Part shown: one piece after another, positions 1-8,772 of the stretch
Layout: each line of letters starts with the position of its first letter
Position numbering within the stretch: position 1 is the stretch's first letter
Source of the DNA: Holophagales bacterium
GTDB lineage: Bacteria > Acidobacteriota > Holophagae > Holophagales > Holophagaceae
Direction: 5' to 3'
DNA: 34,286 nt
NCBI GenBank assembly: GCA_031273105.1
Contig: JAISSN010000165.1
Span: 1-34,286, forward strand
Notes under the pieces: generated by a model
Seen by the model: only the letters and a program-made list of their open reading frames with translations
Databases searched by the model: none
What the model was told of the DNA's origin: nothing
Position numbers and translations under genes: made by a program

Positions 1-1
1 C

Positions 2-106
2 TTGGAAGATCAACTGTTTCACGGTCTCAGAGACCTGGAAAACCATCCCGAAATCACCAAATCCATTTCATCCTGGCCTTGGATAATTAATGCAATTTGT
101 AATTAG
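2..106 (+). CDS. possible 3' end of an upstream gene (partial, unidentified)
   Basis: Frame 2 is open from the window edge to a TAG at 104-106 and would encode about 34 residues ending in WPWIINAICN. The other two forward frames close slightly earlier. The peptide has a plausible composition, but I do not recognise it and it is too short to test for coding bias. The sequence turns AT-rich immediately after the stop, as expected for an intergenic region. It could equally be non-coding. Confidence 0.2.
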   Translation: MEDQLFHGLRDLENHPEITKSISSWPWIINAICN

Positions 107-136
107 AATTGGAATCAAAATTAAACCGCTCTAGCT

Positions 137-179
137 ATCAAAATTAAATCCACTTTTTTCTGAAGTGTTTATATTTTTA
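137..179 (+). repeat. copy 1 of a 42-43 nt leader repeat
   Basis: This 43-nt stretch matches the minus strand of 17911-17952 in 38 of 43 aligned columns (four transitions and one 1-nt gap). Both copies lie upstream of an operon in the direction of transcription. In the motA copy the sequence includes GGAG and an ATG beginning a 25-codon ORF. Here the corresponding bases read GAAG and ATA, followed two codons later by TAG, so this copy looks like a decayed version of that start region. Confidence 0.6.
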
Positions 180-310
180 TAGCCAACGCGCTCAAAAAAG
201 TTGCTGGGCAAAAATTACCGAATTGAAAAAAAAAAAAATAGCCATAATAAACATTTGAGGGGGCGCGTCTGATGCTTATTCACTCAAGGTACCGCATTGG
301 CGAGTGTTCT

Positions 311-358
311 GAGGGGGTTTGTACTCTTTGTCCATGCGTCCCCTCTGTTTTTTTTATC
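311..358 (+). terminator. terminator-like hairpin inside the operon leader
   Basis: GAGGGG (311-316) can pair with CCCCTC (340-345) across a 23-nt loop, and is followed at once by TG and a run of eight T. This resembles an intrinsic terminator about 100 nt before the first start codon. It could end an upstream transcript or act as an attenuator if the promoter near 223-250 is real. The large loop makes it weaker than a classical terminator. Confidence 0.4.
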
Positions 359-460
359 GCAATCGGTTTTGGGAGCGCGCGAAAACGCTCCAAACTCCGT
401 AAACACTATCGTTTCCCCCAACCGAGGTTTAAATTCCTCGCTTTCAACACAGGAGCCTGT

Positions 461-2605
461 ATGCCAAACATAAGATACATGCCTAAATGGCTTGCCTTCT
501 TAATCCCAATCACACTTTCGTTTGCGCTGCTGGGCGCCCTGGGGTGTTCCAGCGACGACGCCAAACCTGCGCCGCCGCCCATCGTGTACAACCAGGAAAC
601 GGGGATAGCCAATATCACCATCTCGCAGGGCGAGCTGATGCCGGCCTACAACGACGACGTGAGAAACTACGGCGTATCAACGTTTTACGCCCCCACGTCC
701 AGCCTCGCGGTGGCGGTGACGTTAAAAGACCCCAAGTCAAGGCTCTTTATAGGCGGGCAAGAGCGCAACAACGGACAGGTTACGCCTGTCACTCTCAATA
801 GCAGCGGCGATACTACCATACCCATAAGCGTGCAGGCAGAAGACGGCAATAATTTCAACGTCGTCACATTAACCACAAAGCAGATGAGGCCCAACACAAC
901 GGTCTATGTGTACGACAGCATTGGCGGCAATCTCCTGGATGGCGACGTCAGGCTCTCACTGCGGGACGCCTATACAGGCGAGTTGCTGGCATCGGACATA
1001 GCCTTTCCCGTTGAAGCCCAGGGCACTGTGTTTCTGGGGCTGGATAAAACAAGGAGATACAACATTTACGCCCGCCGCGCCGACACGGCCATGGCCTGTT
1101 TCGCCGACTTTGACCCCTCCAGGGAAGACACGGTAACGCTATATTCCCGCAGGGACTGGGGCAATTCTCTCCCCGCCTCGGCGCCAATAATCACAGATAT
1201 AGCCTTTACCTTTTTCCCAAATTATACAGAGTGGAAGTCAATGCCCCCCGGTGAAAACTACATCGCCGAAACAGCCGATAACCTGCAATTCATTAAGATA
1301 ACGGCCATGGCCGAGAGCTTTTTGCAATATACCCAGGCGGGCGGCGTTTCCTTCCACGTCGGTGTTGACAATATGCCCTATGCAGGCCAGGATGTAGGCC
1401 ATTTCGTCCAGGTAATGGATTTTTGGGAAGGCATCGGCAACATTTCTGTAATTGAGGACGGCAAGCGGTACTTGATGACGTCAATCTACTTTTACATAAC
1501 CAACGGGCTGCCCCAGGGCGAACACTTCATTGACATAGTTATATATGACTGGGCCAACAACAGGACGGAACAAAGGATTTATCTTGATGTCACAAATTCA
1601 TCATCCATGACAACCGTTGACCTCAGCGGAAGCAAGCCGGACTGGTACAACCAGCGGGCAACCACATACGGCGTGAGCTACAATTTATACTCCAAGGAGA
1701 CGGCAGATCCGATTGAAAACGCCCTCATGTCTCTCCCGCCTGACCCGGTTGGCCCCAATGGCGACACGATACGAATATACTTTGACCTTAATTACTTACA
1801 ACAAGGCTACCAGGGCTATGAACTGGAGCGTTCCTTAAACCAAAACGGCCCGTTCCAGACAGCGGTCAGACGCGTTTTTATAAACCCTCCATCCCGATTT
1901 AATATCACGGTTTATGACGCCAGCGCCGAGTTGGTGGGGGGCGTCACCTACTACTACAGACTGAGGACTTTTAACAATAACGGCTACTCCCAGTACTCGG
2001 ACGTCAGCGCCATCACGCCGCTTCCATCCTTCAACGTAAACCTTGCCTTTCCGGCCAACCAGGCCGTCATCAATACCTTGCGGCCCACATTCAAGTTCAG
2101 GGTGACCAACGACGCCCTGCTAAACCCTGAAATGGCCGATTTTTGCGACTTTACCTTGTATGTCAGAAACAAGAGCGGCGCTGATATACTCAAGACGCGC
2201 TTTGAGGTTGACTTCACGGATATTGACGAAGAAGGCAATCCTACCGTTTGGTTTGAGTACCCCTACGGGAGCTACTCTTTTTACGCGGTTGCAGAAGACC
2301 CCTTTGTCTGGATTGAGGATAACGGCATAATCGTAATTGACACAAGCCTCGCCAGTAAAATTGATATAGATGACGAAGCTATTGAATTAGGGTACTTTGA
2401 GCCTGGCGTGGGGTACGAATGGAACATCTTCGGCCAGGACGCCAGCAGCGACGCGGGTTGGAACAACTCTGACGGCAGCGCCATGTTTTTCCAAAAAACC
2501 TGGAGTCTCCGAAAAACGTCTCAATCTTTCTCCACGATTATGGATGAAGGCTCCGGGGCGACAAACGGCTACTTCACGTTCATCATGCACCCCAACGCGG
2601 AATAG
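461..2605 (+). CDS. surface lipoprotein with cadherin-like and fibronectin III-like domains
   Basis: Predicted exported protein of 714 residues. I chose ATG at 461 rather than the track start at 272 because AGGAG lies 5 nt upstream and translation from here opens with a hydrophobic signal segment ending LGALGC, a probable lipidation site. Residues about 45-140 match the cadherin-like beta-sandwich family (a pattern like ISQGELMPAYNDDVRNY and a closing VQAEDGNNFNVVTLTT). Around residues 420-530 lies a fibronectin type III-like region with the usual YYYRLRTFNNNG strand. No catalytic motif is visible. It is the first gene of a three-gene operon; the next gene starts 12 nt after its stop with its own strong ribosome-binding site. 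A structural or adhesive role at the cell surface is inferred; the specific function is unknown. Confidence 0.8.
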   Translation: MPNIRYMPKWLAFLIPITLSFALLGALGCSSDDAKPAPPPIVYNQETGIANITISQGELMPAYNDDVRNYGVSTFYAPTSSLAVAVTLKDPKSRLFIGGQERNNGQVTPVTLNSSGDTTIPISVQAEDGNNFNVVTLTTKQMRPNTTVYVYDSIGGNLLDGDVRLSLRDAYTGELLASDIAFPVEAQGTVFLGLDKTRRYNIYARRADTAMACFADFDPSREDTVTLYSRRDWGNSLPASAPIITDIAFTFFPNYTEWKSMPPGENYIAETADNLQFIKITAMAESFLQYTQAGGVSFHVGVDNMPYAGQDVGHFVQVMDFWEGIGNISVIEDGKRYLMTSIYFYITNGLPQGEHFIDIVIYDWANNRTEQRIYLDVTNSSSMTTVDLSGSKPDWYNQRATTYGVSYNLYSKETADPIENALMSLPPDPVGPNGDTIRIYFDLNYLQQGYQGYELERSLNQNGPFQTAVRRVFINPPSRFNITVYDASAELVGGVTYYYRLRTFNNNGYSQYSDVSAITPLPSFNVNLAFPANQAVINTLRPTFKFRVTNDALLNPEMADFCDFTLYVRNKSGADILKTRFEVDFTDIDEEGNPTVWFEYPYGSYSFYAVAEDPFVWIEDNGIIVIDTSLASKIDIDDEAIELGYFEPGVGYEWNIFGQDASSDAGWNNSDGSAMFFQKTWSLRKTSQSFSTIMDEGSGATNGYFTFIMHPNAE

Positions 2606-2617
2606 AGGAGGCGCGAC

Positions 2618-4990
2618 ATGAATTTTTCACGCATTAAACATTACCCCCTGGCCCCGGCCTTGCTTTTAGCCCTGTACATTGGCTGCGGCGGCGGCAATCC
2701 ACAGGATGAGCCGGGCGGGCCGAACGTCCCGCCAATCAAAGACATACCCGTAGTCACTGAGCCGGTCGTCAAGTACAATTTCTATGAGCCTAAGACAGAA
2801 GAGGGCCTCAGGAATGACACCAACTACGGCTATCTGATTGCCAAGGCAAGGTCTGGCTTCAAGACCGCCCACTTTGAAAAATTGGGCCTGAAAGTAATCG
2901 GCAGCATAGCCGCCGATGGCGCTGTCTATTACCGCCTGCATAAAGAAGGCAACCTGTTGCAAACGCTCAATAAAGCAAAAAAACATACCGGCCTAGTTTA
3001 TATTGAGCCTGAAATTATCCACAAACTCCACGCCAACGTTGAAACAAACCCCATAACTTTTACAGCTCTGGACCAGTTTCTGGCGGACAAACTGGCGTAC
3101 GCCCCCTACGCAATAAAGGCCTATGACGCTTGGGTGAAGTATGGCTTCGGCAACCCAAATAATAAGCCCGTCATCGCCTCCGTTGACTCAGGCGTGCGCT
3201 GGCGTCACGAAGATTTAATAGGCAGGGTAAAGCACGCCTTCTCCTGGTACACGCCATTTGGCCCTGGCGCCTATGACAACTATTGGATAGACCACGTTCA
3301 ACTGGACAGCGGCAATATACCCCTTGACGGCGAGAGACTCCTTGAACTGCTGCCCGACTTCACACGCCCGTGGAAGGGCTACAACTGGTACAGTACTGAT
3401 ATAGGCGGTCACGGCACGCATACGTCCGGGACCATGATAGCCACGGGAAATAACGGCGTGGGCGCGGCGGGCGTCAGTTGGAATAATGAGCTTATTCACT
3501 ATAAAGGCTTTGATTCATACGGCTACGCCTCAAATTGGTCTATTTATGGCTCTATCTGGCATCTGGCCCGCTGGAAAGAGGCCAATAATTACACGGCGAC
3601 CATCCCGATTAATTACTCATTAGGTTCCCCCCTTGCCACCCAGTTTGCCCTTGACATGATTGCCCACGGTCTGCAAAACGGCATCGTGATGGTAGCAAGC
3701 ACGGGCAACCTCGGTAACAGGATGGTCTATTTTCCCACAGCCTTTTCGGGCGTGATAGCCGTGGGCGCTACAAACATAGCCGACAAGCTGGCGCCTTTCT
3801 CCTGTTGGGGTCCCCACACATCAGTTGTGGCCCCGGGAGAAAACATCATTTCCACCATTATTGTTGACGACTATACCTCTGTTGAAGAGCCTTTCGAAGA
3901 CAGCAACATCACATATGGCCTGTCGAGCGGCACGTCCATGGCGGCGCCCCACGTGACTGGCCTTATCGGCTACATGCTGAACTTCAACCCCAACCTGAAG
4001 CCCGACCAAATAAAGACCTACATAGAGCAAAACGCCGATTTTGTTGATGGCAAGACGGGCTTTTCCGATGAATACGGCTGGGGCCGCATCAACGTGCTGA
4101 AAACCATAGAGGCCGTCATAACCGACGTGCAAAATGACACGACTCCCCCCTCTAATTACGCCCTTGCCCCCGTCAGGGTGAAGGCGCCCATAAACGGGCT
4201 GAGCGTCTATCTCTACAACTGCAGCAGCAGCGGCGACATTGAAAACTATGTGGCGTCTTCAGTAACGGGCGAATACCTGGCGGGCGCAAACCCCGACACG
4301 GGCCAACCCAGAGAAAATAACGTGGCCTATTTCAACATGCTGCGGCCTGGGCGCTATATAGCCAAGGCCCACATGGGCCTCAACCAGGTAGCCAGCACCC
4401 AGCCCTTTAACGTCGAGGCCAGCATGGGTCCCCTGGAAGTGCCCCTTGCCTTTGACGCCGATATGCTGACTGTGCAGACCTTTTACACACAGGACGCCAA
4501 AAACAGAACTGCTGATGAACTAATGTGGGAATACACAGACACCTGCCTTGAGTTGTATGATTCTCAAGGCAACCTGCTCTTGCAGCACGACTGGCTGCTG
4601 ATGGATTCCGTGACGTTCCCCGAGCCGCCAACCCCCGGCAATTACTACATACGAGTATATCAGTATGGGGACGAAGCGGAAGGAATATACGCGGATGAGA
4701 TAATAGGGGAATATGCTCTATGGTTTACCAACGGCCAACCCTGGGCGCCGGAGAACCCTGATGAATATATAACTTTCACTTTCCCCGATGGGACGATTGA
4801 CAGAACTCCGGTGGCCCCAGGCACATTTGCCGCGCCGACAGGCGGCGTTAAGAGCCTACAGCACACAAGCAGGGCCGCCGCCCAGGCGGCCCAGGCCATA
4901 GACCGCAAAGTTATTTACTATGGCCGTTTCAATGACGCTGGCGGCACCAGCGGAGCGACCGGCCACTGGTACAAGTTCACCGTTCAGTAA
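2618..4990 (+). CDS. subtilisin-family (S8) serine protease, lipoprotein-like
   Basis: Secreted serine endopeptidase of 790 residues. The signal segment ends LYIGCGGG, a relaxed lipobox. Residues about 50-130 look like a fervidolysin-type propeptide (YGYLIAKAR... YIEPE). The catalytic triad is complete: Asp190 in VDSGVRWRHEDL, His265 in GGHGTHTSG and Ser440 in SSGTSMAAPHV, with the oxyanion Asn in ASTGNLGN near residue 365. The Asp-His gap of 75 residues is longer than in classical subtilisins and probably holds inserted loops. The C-terminal 250 residues appear to be beta-rich accessory domains, including a pre-peptidase C-terminal-like stretch. GAGGAGG precedes the ATG. The enzyme sits between two large surface lipoproteins and may process or shed them (inference). 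Confidence 0.9.
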   Translation: MNFSRIKHYPLAPALLLALYIGCGGGNPQDEPGGPNVPPIKDIPVVTEPVVKYNFYEPKTEEGLRNDTNYGYLIAKARSGFKTAHFEKLGLKVIGSIAADGAVYYRLHKEGNLLQTLNKAKKHTGLVYIEPEIIHKLHANVETNPITFTALDQFLADKLAYAPYAIKAYDAWVKYGFGNPNNKPVIASVDSGVRWRHEDLIGRVKHAFSWYTPFGPGAYDNYWIDHVQLDSGNIPLDGERLLELLPDFTRPWKGYNWYSTDIGGHGTHTSGTMIATGNNGVGAAGVSWNNELIHYKGFDSYGYASNWSIYGSIWHLARWKEANNYTATIPINYSLGSPLATQFALDMIAHGLQNGIVMVASTGNLGNRMVYFPTAFSGVIAVGATNIADKLAPFSCWGPHTSVVAPGENIISTIIVDDYTSVEEPFEDSNITYGLSSGTSMAAPHVTGLIGYMLNFNPNLKPDQIKTYIEQNADFVDGKTGFSDEYGWGRINVLKTIEAVITDVQNDTTPPSNYALAPVRVKAPINGLSVYLYNCSSSGDIENYVASSVTGEYLAGANPDTGQPRENNVAYFNMLRPGRYIAKAHMGLNQVASTQPFNVEASMGPLEVPLAFDADMLTVQTFYTQDAKNRTADELMWEYTDTCLELYDSQGNLLLQHDWLLMDSVTFPEPPTPGNYYIRVYQYGDEAEGIYADEIIGEYALWFTNGQPWAPENPDEYITFTFPDGTIDRTPVAPGTFAAPTGGVKSLQHTSRAAAQAAQAIDRKVIYYGRFNDAGGTSGATGHWYKFTVQ

Positions 4991-5014
4991 CCAAAGAGAG
5001 AGAGGAGAAAACTT

Positions 5015-7417
5015 ATGAAGAAGCATTTCTACTTACTGATTGCGGCCATGATGGCCCTGCTGTTCTCATTTGCCGCCTGCGGCGGAGACGATGACGTCAA
5101 GGTCAAAGGCGTATCGCTCAATAAGACCGCAGCGTCGATAGCCGTTAACGCCAGCGAAACGCTGGTTGTAAACTTCGAGCCTTCAAACCCTAAAAACCAA
5201 ACCGTGTCCTGGGCGAGCAGCAACACCAGTGTAGCCACGGTGACAGACGGCGGTACTATTAGGGGCGTAGCTCCGGGGACGAGCAATGTAACGGTCAGCA
5301 CGGAACAGGGTGATTTTAAGGCCACCTGCGTCGTCACGGTGTTCATTCCCCCGGCGACGGGCGTGGCGCTTAGTAAAACGTCCACGTCAATCATTGCGAG
5401 TCTGGACGAGCGCCTGATAGCTACGGTTACGCCCTCTGGCGCAAACCAGACCGTGACCTGGCAGAGCAGCAATATAGCCGTAGCCCAGGTAGCCAGGGAA
5501 GGCAACGGCACGGTTATTGCGGCTGCCCCCGGCGACGCTATCATAACGGCTACTACCCTTGACGGCAAATACACGGCAAGCTGCGCCGTAACCGTGATGC
5601 CGCTGGTCATTGACGTGACGGGCGTGACCGTGGTTCCGCCATCGCTGACGCTGCTGTCGGCCATACCGAATTATCCGGCCGGAACCGCCCAGATGACGGC
5701 AATAGCCACGCCGCCAATCGCACCGCCCGCCCAGCAAGTCCTGACCTGGAGCAGCAGTGATACAGCCGTGGCGACAGCATCTCCCACAGGCTTTGTGGAA
5801 GCCGTTGCCGCAGGCAGCGTTGAAATCAGGGCCACTGCGGCCAACGGTGTTGTGGGCGCCTGCGCCCTTACGGTAGCCGACCCCGTCAGGGTGACGGGCG
5901 TTACCGTGGAGTCAGACTCATCTGCGATTCAGGCGGGGCAGCCCCTGCGCTTATTGGCAACCTTGACGCCATCCAACGCCACGTATAAAGACGTGACCTG
6001 GTCCTGCGCTCCAGCGGACATAGCCCAAATATCCCCCGCAGGTTCTGCATGTATTGTGACGGGTCAGAGGGCCGGCCCAGCCACAGTCACCGTCACCACC
6101 GTTGACGGCAGCCGTACGGCGAATTTCAACGTGACATTCACTCCCGCTCCGGTTACGGGCGTGTCCATGAGGGGTTACACAGAGGTGCTGATTGGCGGCA
6201 CAGTGCAGTTGACGCCCACGGTACTTCCCTCCTACGCTGAAAACAAGGCCGTGACCTGGGATTCCGACAAAAAGGACATAGCGGATGTATCCGCTACGGG
6301 CCTCGTGACGGCCAAAGCCATCGGCAGCGCTGTAATCACTGTCACTACACTTGAAGGGGGCTTTGAGGCAACCTGCAAGGTGGATGTAGTAAGCGAGCTG
6401 GCCAATATTTATATGGCGGGGAGTTATGTGGATCTTCGCTACAGCGGCGCTTTGTCGTATTCGTACCCGGCATGGGCAAAAAACGGAGAATCATGGATTC
6501 TGGATAATACAGAAGGATACGGCAACGCATATTCCATATCCGTAGCGGACGACGGCAGCGTATATAAAGGGGGTAGCACCGACAACATCACCTATGGTAT
6601 TCTTCGGGTAGCTATCTGGAAAGACGGTCAATTTCATCAATACCTCGACAACCCCCGTGGAGACGCCACAGGTTCTGTGGCTTACTCCATGTTTATCTCC
6701 GGCAATGAAATATATGCCGCAGGGTACGTTCAAGACGCCCCCGGCTTCTGGAAAGATAACGTAATTACGGTTCTCCCTTATACGCTTACTGGAGTAGCCC
6801 GTTCTATCGCTGTATCAAACGGTATTGCCTACGTAGTGGGATATGACATGAACGATTCCTGGGCCAGCTGCGCCATGCTATGGAAAGAAGGGGAACCGCC
6901 AACAGTCCTCTACGACCCTGCCGGAGCGTTAAATTCAGACGCCTATTCCGTCTTTGTATCCGGTGGCAGCGTGTATATAGCGATGCGCTATAATGTTGAC
7001 TATCAGGAATACTGGGCAGTCTGGAAAGATGGCGTATTGACTACATATCCTCTGGTCCAGGGGGCGATGCGCCAGCGGTTTGAATCTATATTTGTAGCGA
7101 ATGGTAAAGTGTACGTGGCGGGAACCGCCACATTTACGGCATATTCGACGGCCGTGCTTTGGGAAGACGGCGTACCGTTGCTTCTCCACAGGCAGGACCC
7201 CGATTATGACTCCGAAGCGTCGTGCGTCTATGTGTACAATGACAACGTGTATGTGTCCGGGCTTATAACTTCTTATGTTGACAACGTTATCACCCGTTAC
7301 CCAACGGTATGGATAAACGGCGAGCCCACAACCATCTCAATGCCCGCCTCACCCCTGCCAACTTTCTCCGATGATGATTACATTTTGCCAAGAGCTATAT
7401 TTGTGACCAGTAAATAG
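5015..7417 (+). CDS. lipoprotein with five Big2 Ig-like domains and seven propeller-like repeats
   Basis: Exported protein of 800 residues with a signal peptide ending SFAACGG (probable lipidation at Cys). Residues about 30-460 contain five consecutive Big2 (bacterial Ig-like group 2) domains, each starting with V(K/T)GV and containing the V(T/S)W.S.....A.V core and a closing TVTT..G....C.V strand. Residues about 463-800 contain seven repeats of roughly 45-50 residues built on a VYVAG strand followed by AVLWKDG, which suggests a seven-bladed beta-propeller. The architecture is a stalk with a globular head, typical of adhesins or surface receptors; ligand unknown. It is the last gene of the operon: GAGAGGAG lies before the ATG, and there is a 24-nt gap after the protease gene. 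Confidence 0.8.
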   Translation: MKKHFYLLIAAMMALLFSFAACGGDDDVKVKGVSLNKTAASIAVNASETLVVNFEPSNPKNQTVSWASSNTSVATVTDGGTIRGVAPGTSNVTVSTEQGDFKATCVVTVFIPPATGVALSKTSTSIIASLDERLIATVTPSGANQTVTWQSSNIAVAQVAREGNGTVIAAAPGDAIITATTLDGKYTASCAVTVMPLVIDVTGVTVVPPSLTLLSAIPNYPAGTAQMTAIATPPIAPPAQQVLTWSSSDTAVATASPTGFVEAVAAGSVEIRATAANGVVGACALTVADPVRVTGVTVESDSSAIQAGQPLRLLATLTPSNATYKDVTWSCAPADIAQISPAGSACIVTGQRAGPATVTVTTVDGSRTANFNVTFTPAPVTGVSMRGYTEVLIGGTVQLTPTVLPSYAENKAVTWDSDKKDIADVSATGLVTAKAIGSAVITVTTLEGGFEATCKVDVVSELANIYMAGSYVDLRYSGALSYSYPAWAKNGESWILDNTEGYGNAYSISVADDGSVYKGGSTDNITYGILRVAIWKDGQFHQYLDNPRGDATGSVAYSMFISGNEIYAAGYVQDAPGFWKDNVITVLPYTLTGVARSIAVSNGIAYVVGYDMNDSWASCAMLWKEGEPPTVLYDPAGALNSDAYSVFVSGGSVYIAMRYNVDYQEYWAVWKDGVLTTYPLVQGAMRQRFESIFVANGKVYVAGTATFTAYSTAVLWEDGVPLLLHRQDPDYDSEASCVYVYNDNVYVSGLITSYVDNVITRYPTVWINGEPTTISMPASPLPTFSDDDYILPRAIFVTSK

Positions 7418-7426
7418 ACAGTCATT

Positions 7427-7460
7427 TGACTTGTGGAGCAAAATGCCGCTCCACAAGTCA
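7427..7460. terminator. 13-bp perfect inverted repeat between convergent genes
   Basis: TGACTTGTGGAGC (7427-7439) pairs perfectly with GCTCCACAAGTCA (7448-7460) across an 8-nt loop. It lies 10 nt after the stop of the Big2 lipoprotein gene and just beyond the end of the convergent truA gene. A symmetrical stem in this position fits a bidirectional transcription end. Neither side has a proper T-run, so termination may depend on other factors. Confidence 0.5.
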
Positions 7461-7514
7461 GACGGGCGAACGTGATTACGCTCTTGTAGAAATGTTTCGC
7501 GGAAAAAGGCCAGC

Positions 7515-8306
7515 TCATGCGCCCAGGGTGCTTGGTATTGCTTCGCCTATACCCCACTCCGGCGAGTACCATATTTTTTCCAGGTATAGACCCTCAGGCG
7601 GCGCGGTTGGGCCTGCCAGCTTTCTGTTTTTGGAATTAAGCATTTCTGAAACGCGCTCAGACTTTATCTTTCCGCGTCCAATCTCAATAAGCGTACCGGT
7701 CATTATTCGTACCTGGTGCATCAGAAATCTGTCGCCCTCAAATACAAGATTAAATTCGGTACCCATGGATTCCAAACGTATGTCAAATATAGTTCTGACG
7801 GGCGTTGGCGCGGAACACTCCTTGCACCTGAAAGTCGAAAAATCATGAGTGCCAATCAAGCCAGACGCAGCGTTTAGCATTGCCTCCCTGTCTATCGGCG
7901 CGGCGCCGTACAGATGCCAGCGGCGCGATTCCAAAAAAGGATTTGCCGAAGGGCCTTCATCCAACCTGTACACATACCGCTTGGCCACAGCATGGTGGCG
8001 GGGAAAGAAACCATAGGGAGCTTCCTGTACGGCCCTTACCCTTACATCAGGGGAAAGGTGGGCGTTTAGCGCGGCTAACAGGCGATACGCGTCCCAACGC
8101 TTTTGCGTCCAGAGCAACACTCCCTGTTCTTTTGCGTGAACTCCGGCGTCGGTTCTACCGGCCCCCTGAGGCATAGGCGCGTCAATCCAGAGTTTGCGAA
8201 TGGCCGACCACAATTCTCCTTGTACGCTCCTGTGCGCGCTTTGTACTTGCCAGCCATGAAAAGCGGCGCCTGCATACGCCAAAACGAGAAAATACGGGTG
8301 CGCCAT
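7515..8306 (-). CDS. truA: tRNA pseudouridine(38-40) synthase TruA
   Basis: Converts uridine to pseudouridine at positions 38-40 of the tRNA anticodon arm. The 263-residue length is normal. The catalytic Asp is residue 53 in GAGRTDAGVHA, the diagnostic TruA motif. Other conserved blocks are FHGWQVQ near the N-terminus, FPRHHAVAKRYVYR, DFSTFRCKECSAPTPVR and MHQVRIMTGTLIEIGRG. The start is an ATG with no obvious Shine-Dalgarno sequence, but no other start would keep the N-terminal YAGAAFHGW block. It is a single gene, convergent with the surface operon. Confidence 0.95.
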   Translation of the reverse strand: MAHPYFLVLAYAGAAFHGWQVQSAHRSVQGELWSAIRKLWIDAPMPQGAGRTDAGVHAKEQGVLLWTQKRWDAYRLLAALNAHLSPDVRVRAVQEAPYGFFPRHHAVAKRYVYRLDEGPSANPFLESRRWHLYGAAPIDREAMLNAASGLIGTHDFSTFRCKECSAPTPVRTIFDIRLESMGTEFNLVFEGDRFLMHQVRIMTGTLIEIGRGKIKSERVSEMLNSKNRKLAGPTAPPEGLYLEKIWYSPEWGIGEAIPSTLGA

Positions 8307-8326
8307 CTATTTATTCTAATTCCCAT

Positions 8327-8363
8327 TTCCAAATCGAAATCGTTCTGTGATTTCGATTTGGAA
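8327..8363. repeat. 15-bp perfect inverted repeat
   Basis: TTCCAAATCGAAATC (8327-8341) and its exact complement (8349-8363) flank a 7-nt loop. It starts 20 nt upstream of the truA start codon, so it could affect truA expression or be an extragenic palindrome. Its TTCCAA end resembles the hairpin at 9279-9327 on the other side of the HU gene. Confidence 0.6.
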
Positions 8364-8601
8364 GCTTGCCTGCAAGAATGATCGCGTTTCACAAAATTCA
8401 AAAGTAATGAATATTACATAAAAAATTTTGAAATCAAGCCCCATGGGAGTGGGGGGCCAAATGCCCCGCGCAAGTCTGCAAAAACACGCAACTTTATACT
8501 TTTCAATTTTTACGATTCCCATGACCTATGTGTTTCGACCCATTTTGGGTATCTGGAACGGCATTGACATTGAATCAAAAAAAAAAGTTTAAAAAAAATC
8601 C

Positions 8602-8630
8602 TTGACATGCAAATTCAACAAACCTATCCT
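8602..8630 (+). promoter_or_regulatory. sigma-70-type promoter of the HU gene
   Basis: TTGACA (8602-8607) and TATCCT (8625-8630) are separated by exactly 17 nt, with A-rich tracts just upstream that could act as an UP element. The implied leader before the HU start codon is about 135 nt and includes a short TATCATGTGATA palindrome. Confidence 0.65.
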
Positions 8631-8772
8631 GCAATTACTTTAGTTCACCCCCCGAATCCACTGGGCTTTGTGCGGGGCGCTATTTGAAAACCCAACCGGG
8701 ACGCCTATCATGTGATAGTCCGCTCCCACAACCAAAACCAGGGGAGTTTATTCCCCATAAATGGAGGTTTCT

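Larger units (their letters stand above)
107..460 (+). promoter_or_regulatory. structured AT-rich leader of the surface-protein operon
   Basis: This 354-nt stretch before the first lipoprotein gene holds no convincing gene. A weak sigma-70-like pair, TTGAAA (223-228) and TAATAA (245-250), is 16 nt apart. Downstream are several potential hairpins: CACTC/GAGTG near 281-306, the terminator-like element at 311-358, GGAGCG/CGCTCC (372-377 with 386-391) and CGAGG/CCTCG (423-427 with 436-440). If transcription starts near 257, the leader is about 200 nt and heavily folded. I could not match it to a riboswitch class I know. It also contains one copy of the 42-43 nt repeat shared with the motA leader. 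Confidence 0.4.
8307..8772. other. intergenic region between truA and the HU gene
   Basis: About 470 nt with no convincing gene. It holds a 15-bp perfect inverted repeat near truA, a small CTTGC/GCAAG hairpin (8365-8376), a CCCCATGGGAGTGGGG-type hairpin near 8439, A-rich tracts at 8576-8598, and the HU promoter. The divergent truA promoter must also lie here but is not obvious. Confidence 0.5.

Noticed and set aside
272-460. 63-residue N-terminal extension of the first lipoprotein given by the track
   Set aside because: It would bury the signal peptide inside the protein; AGGAG and ATG at 461 fit better.
5029-5664. 211-residue minus-strand ORF
   Set aside because: Antisense to the Big2 repeats; its apparent periodicity simply mirrors the repeat units.
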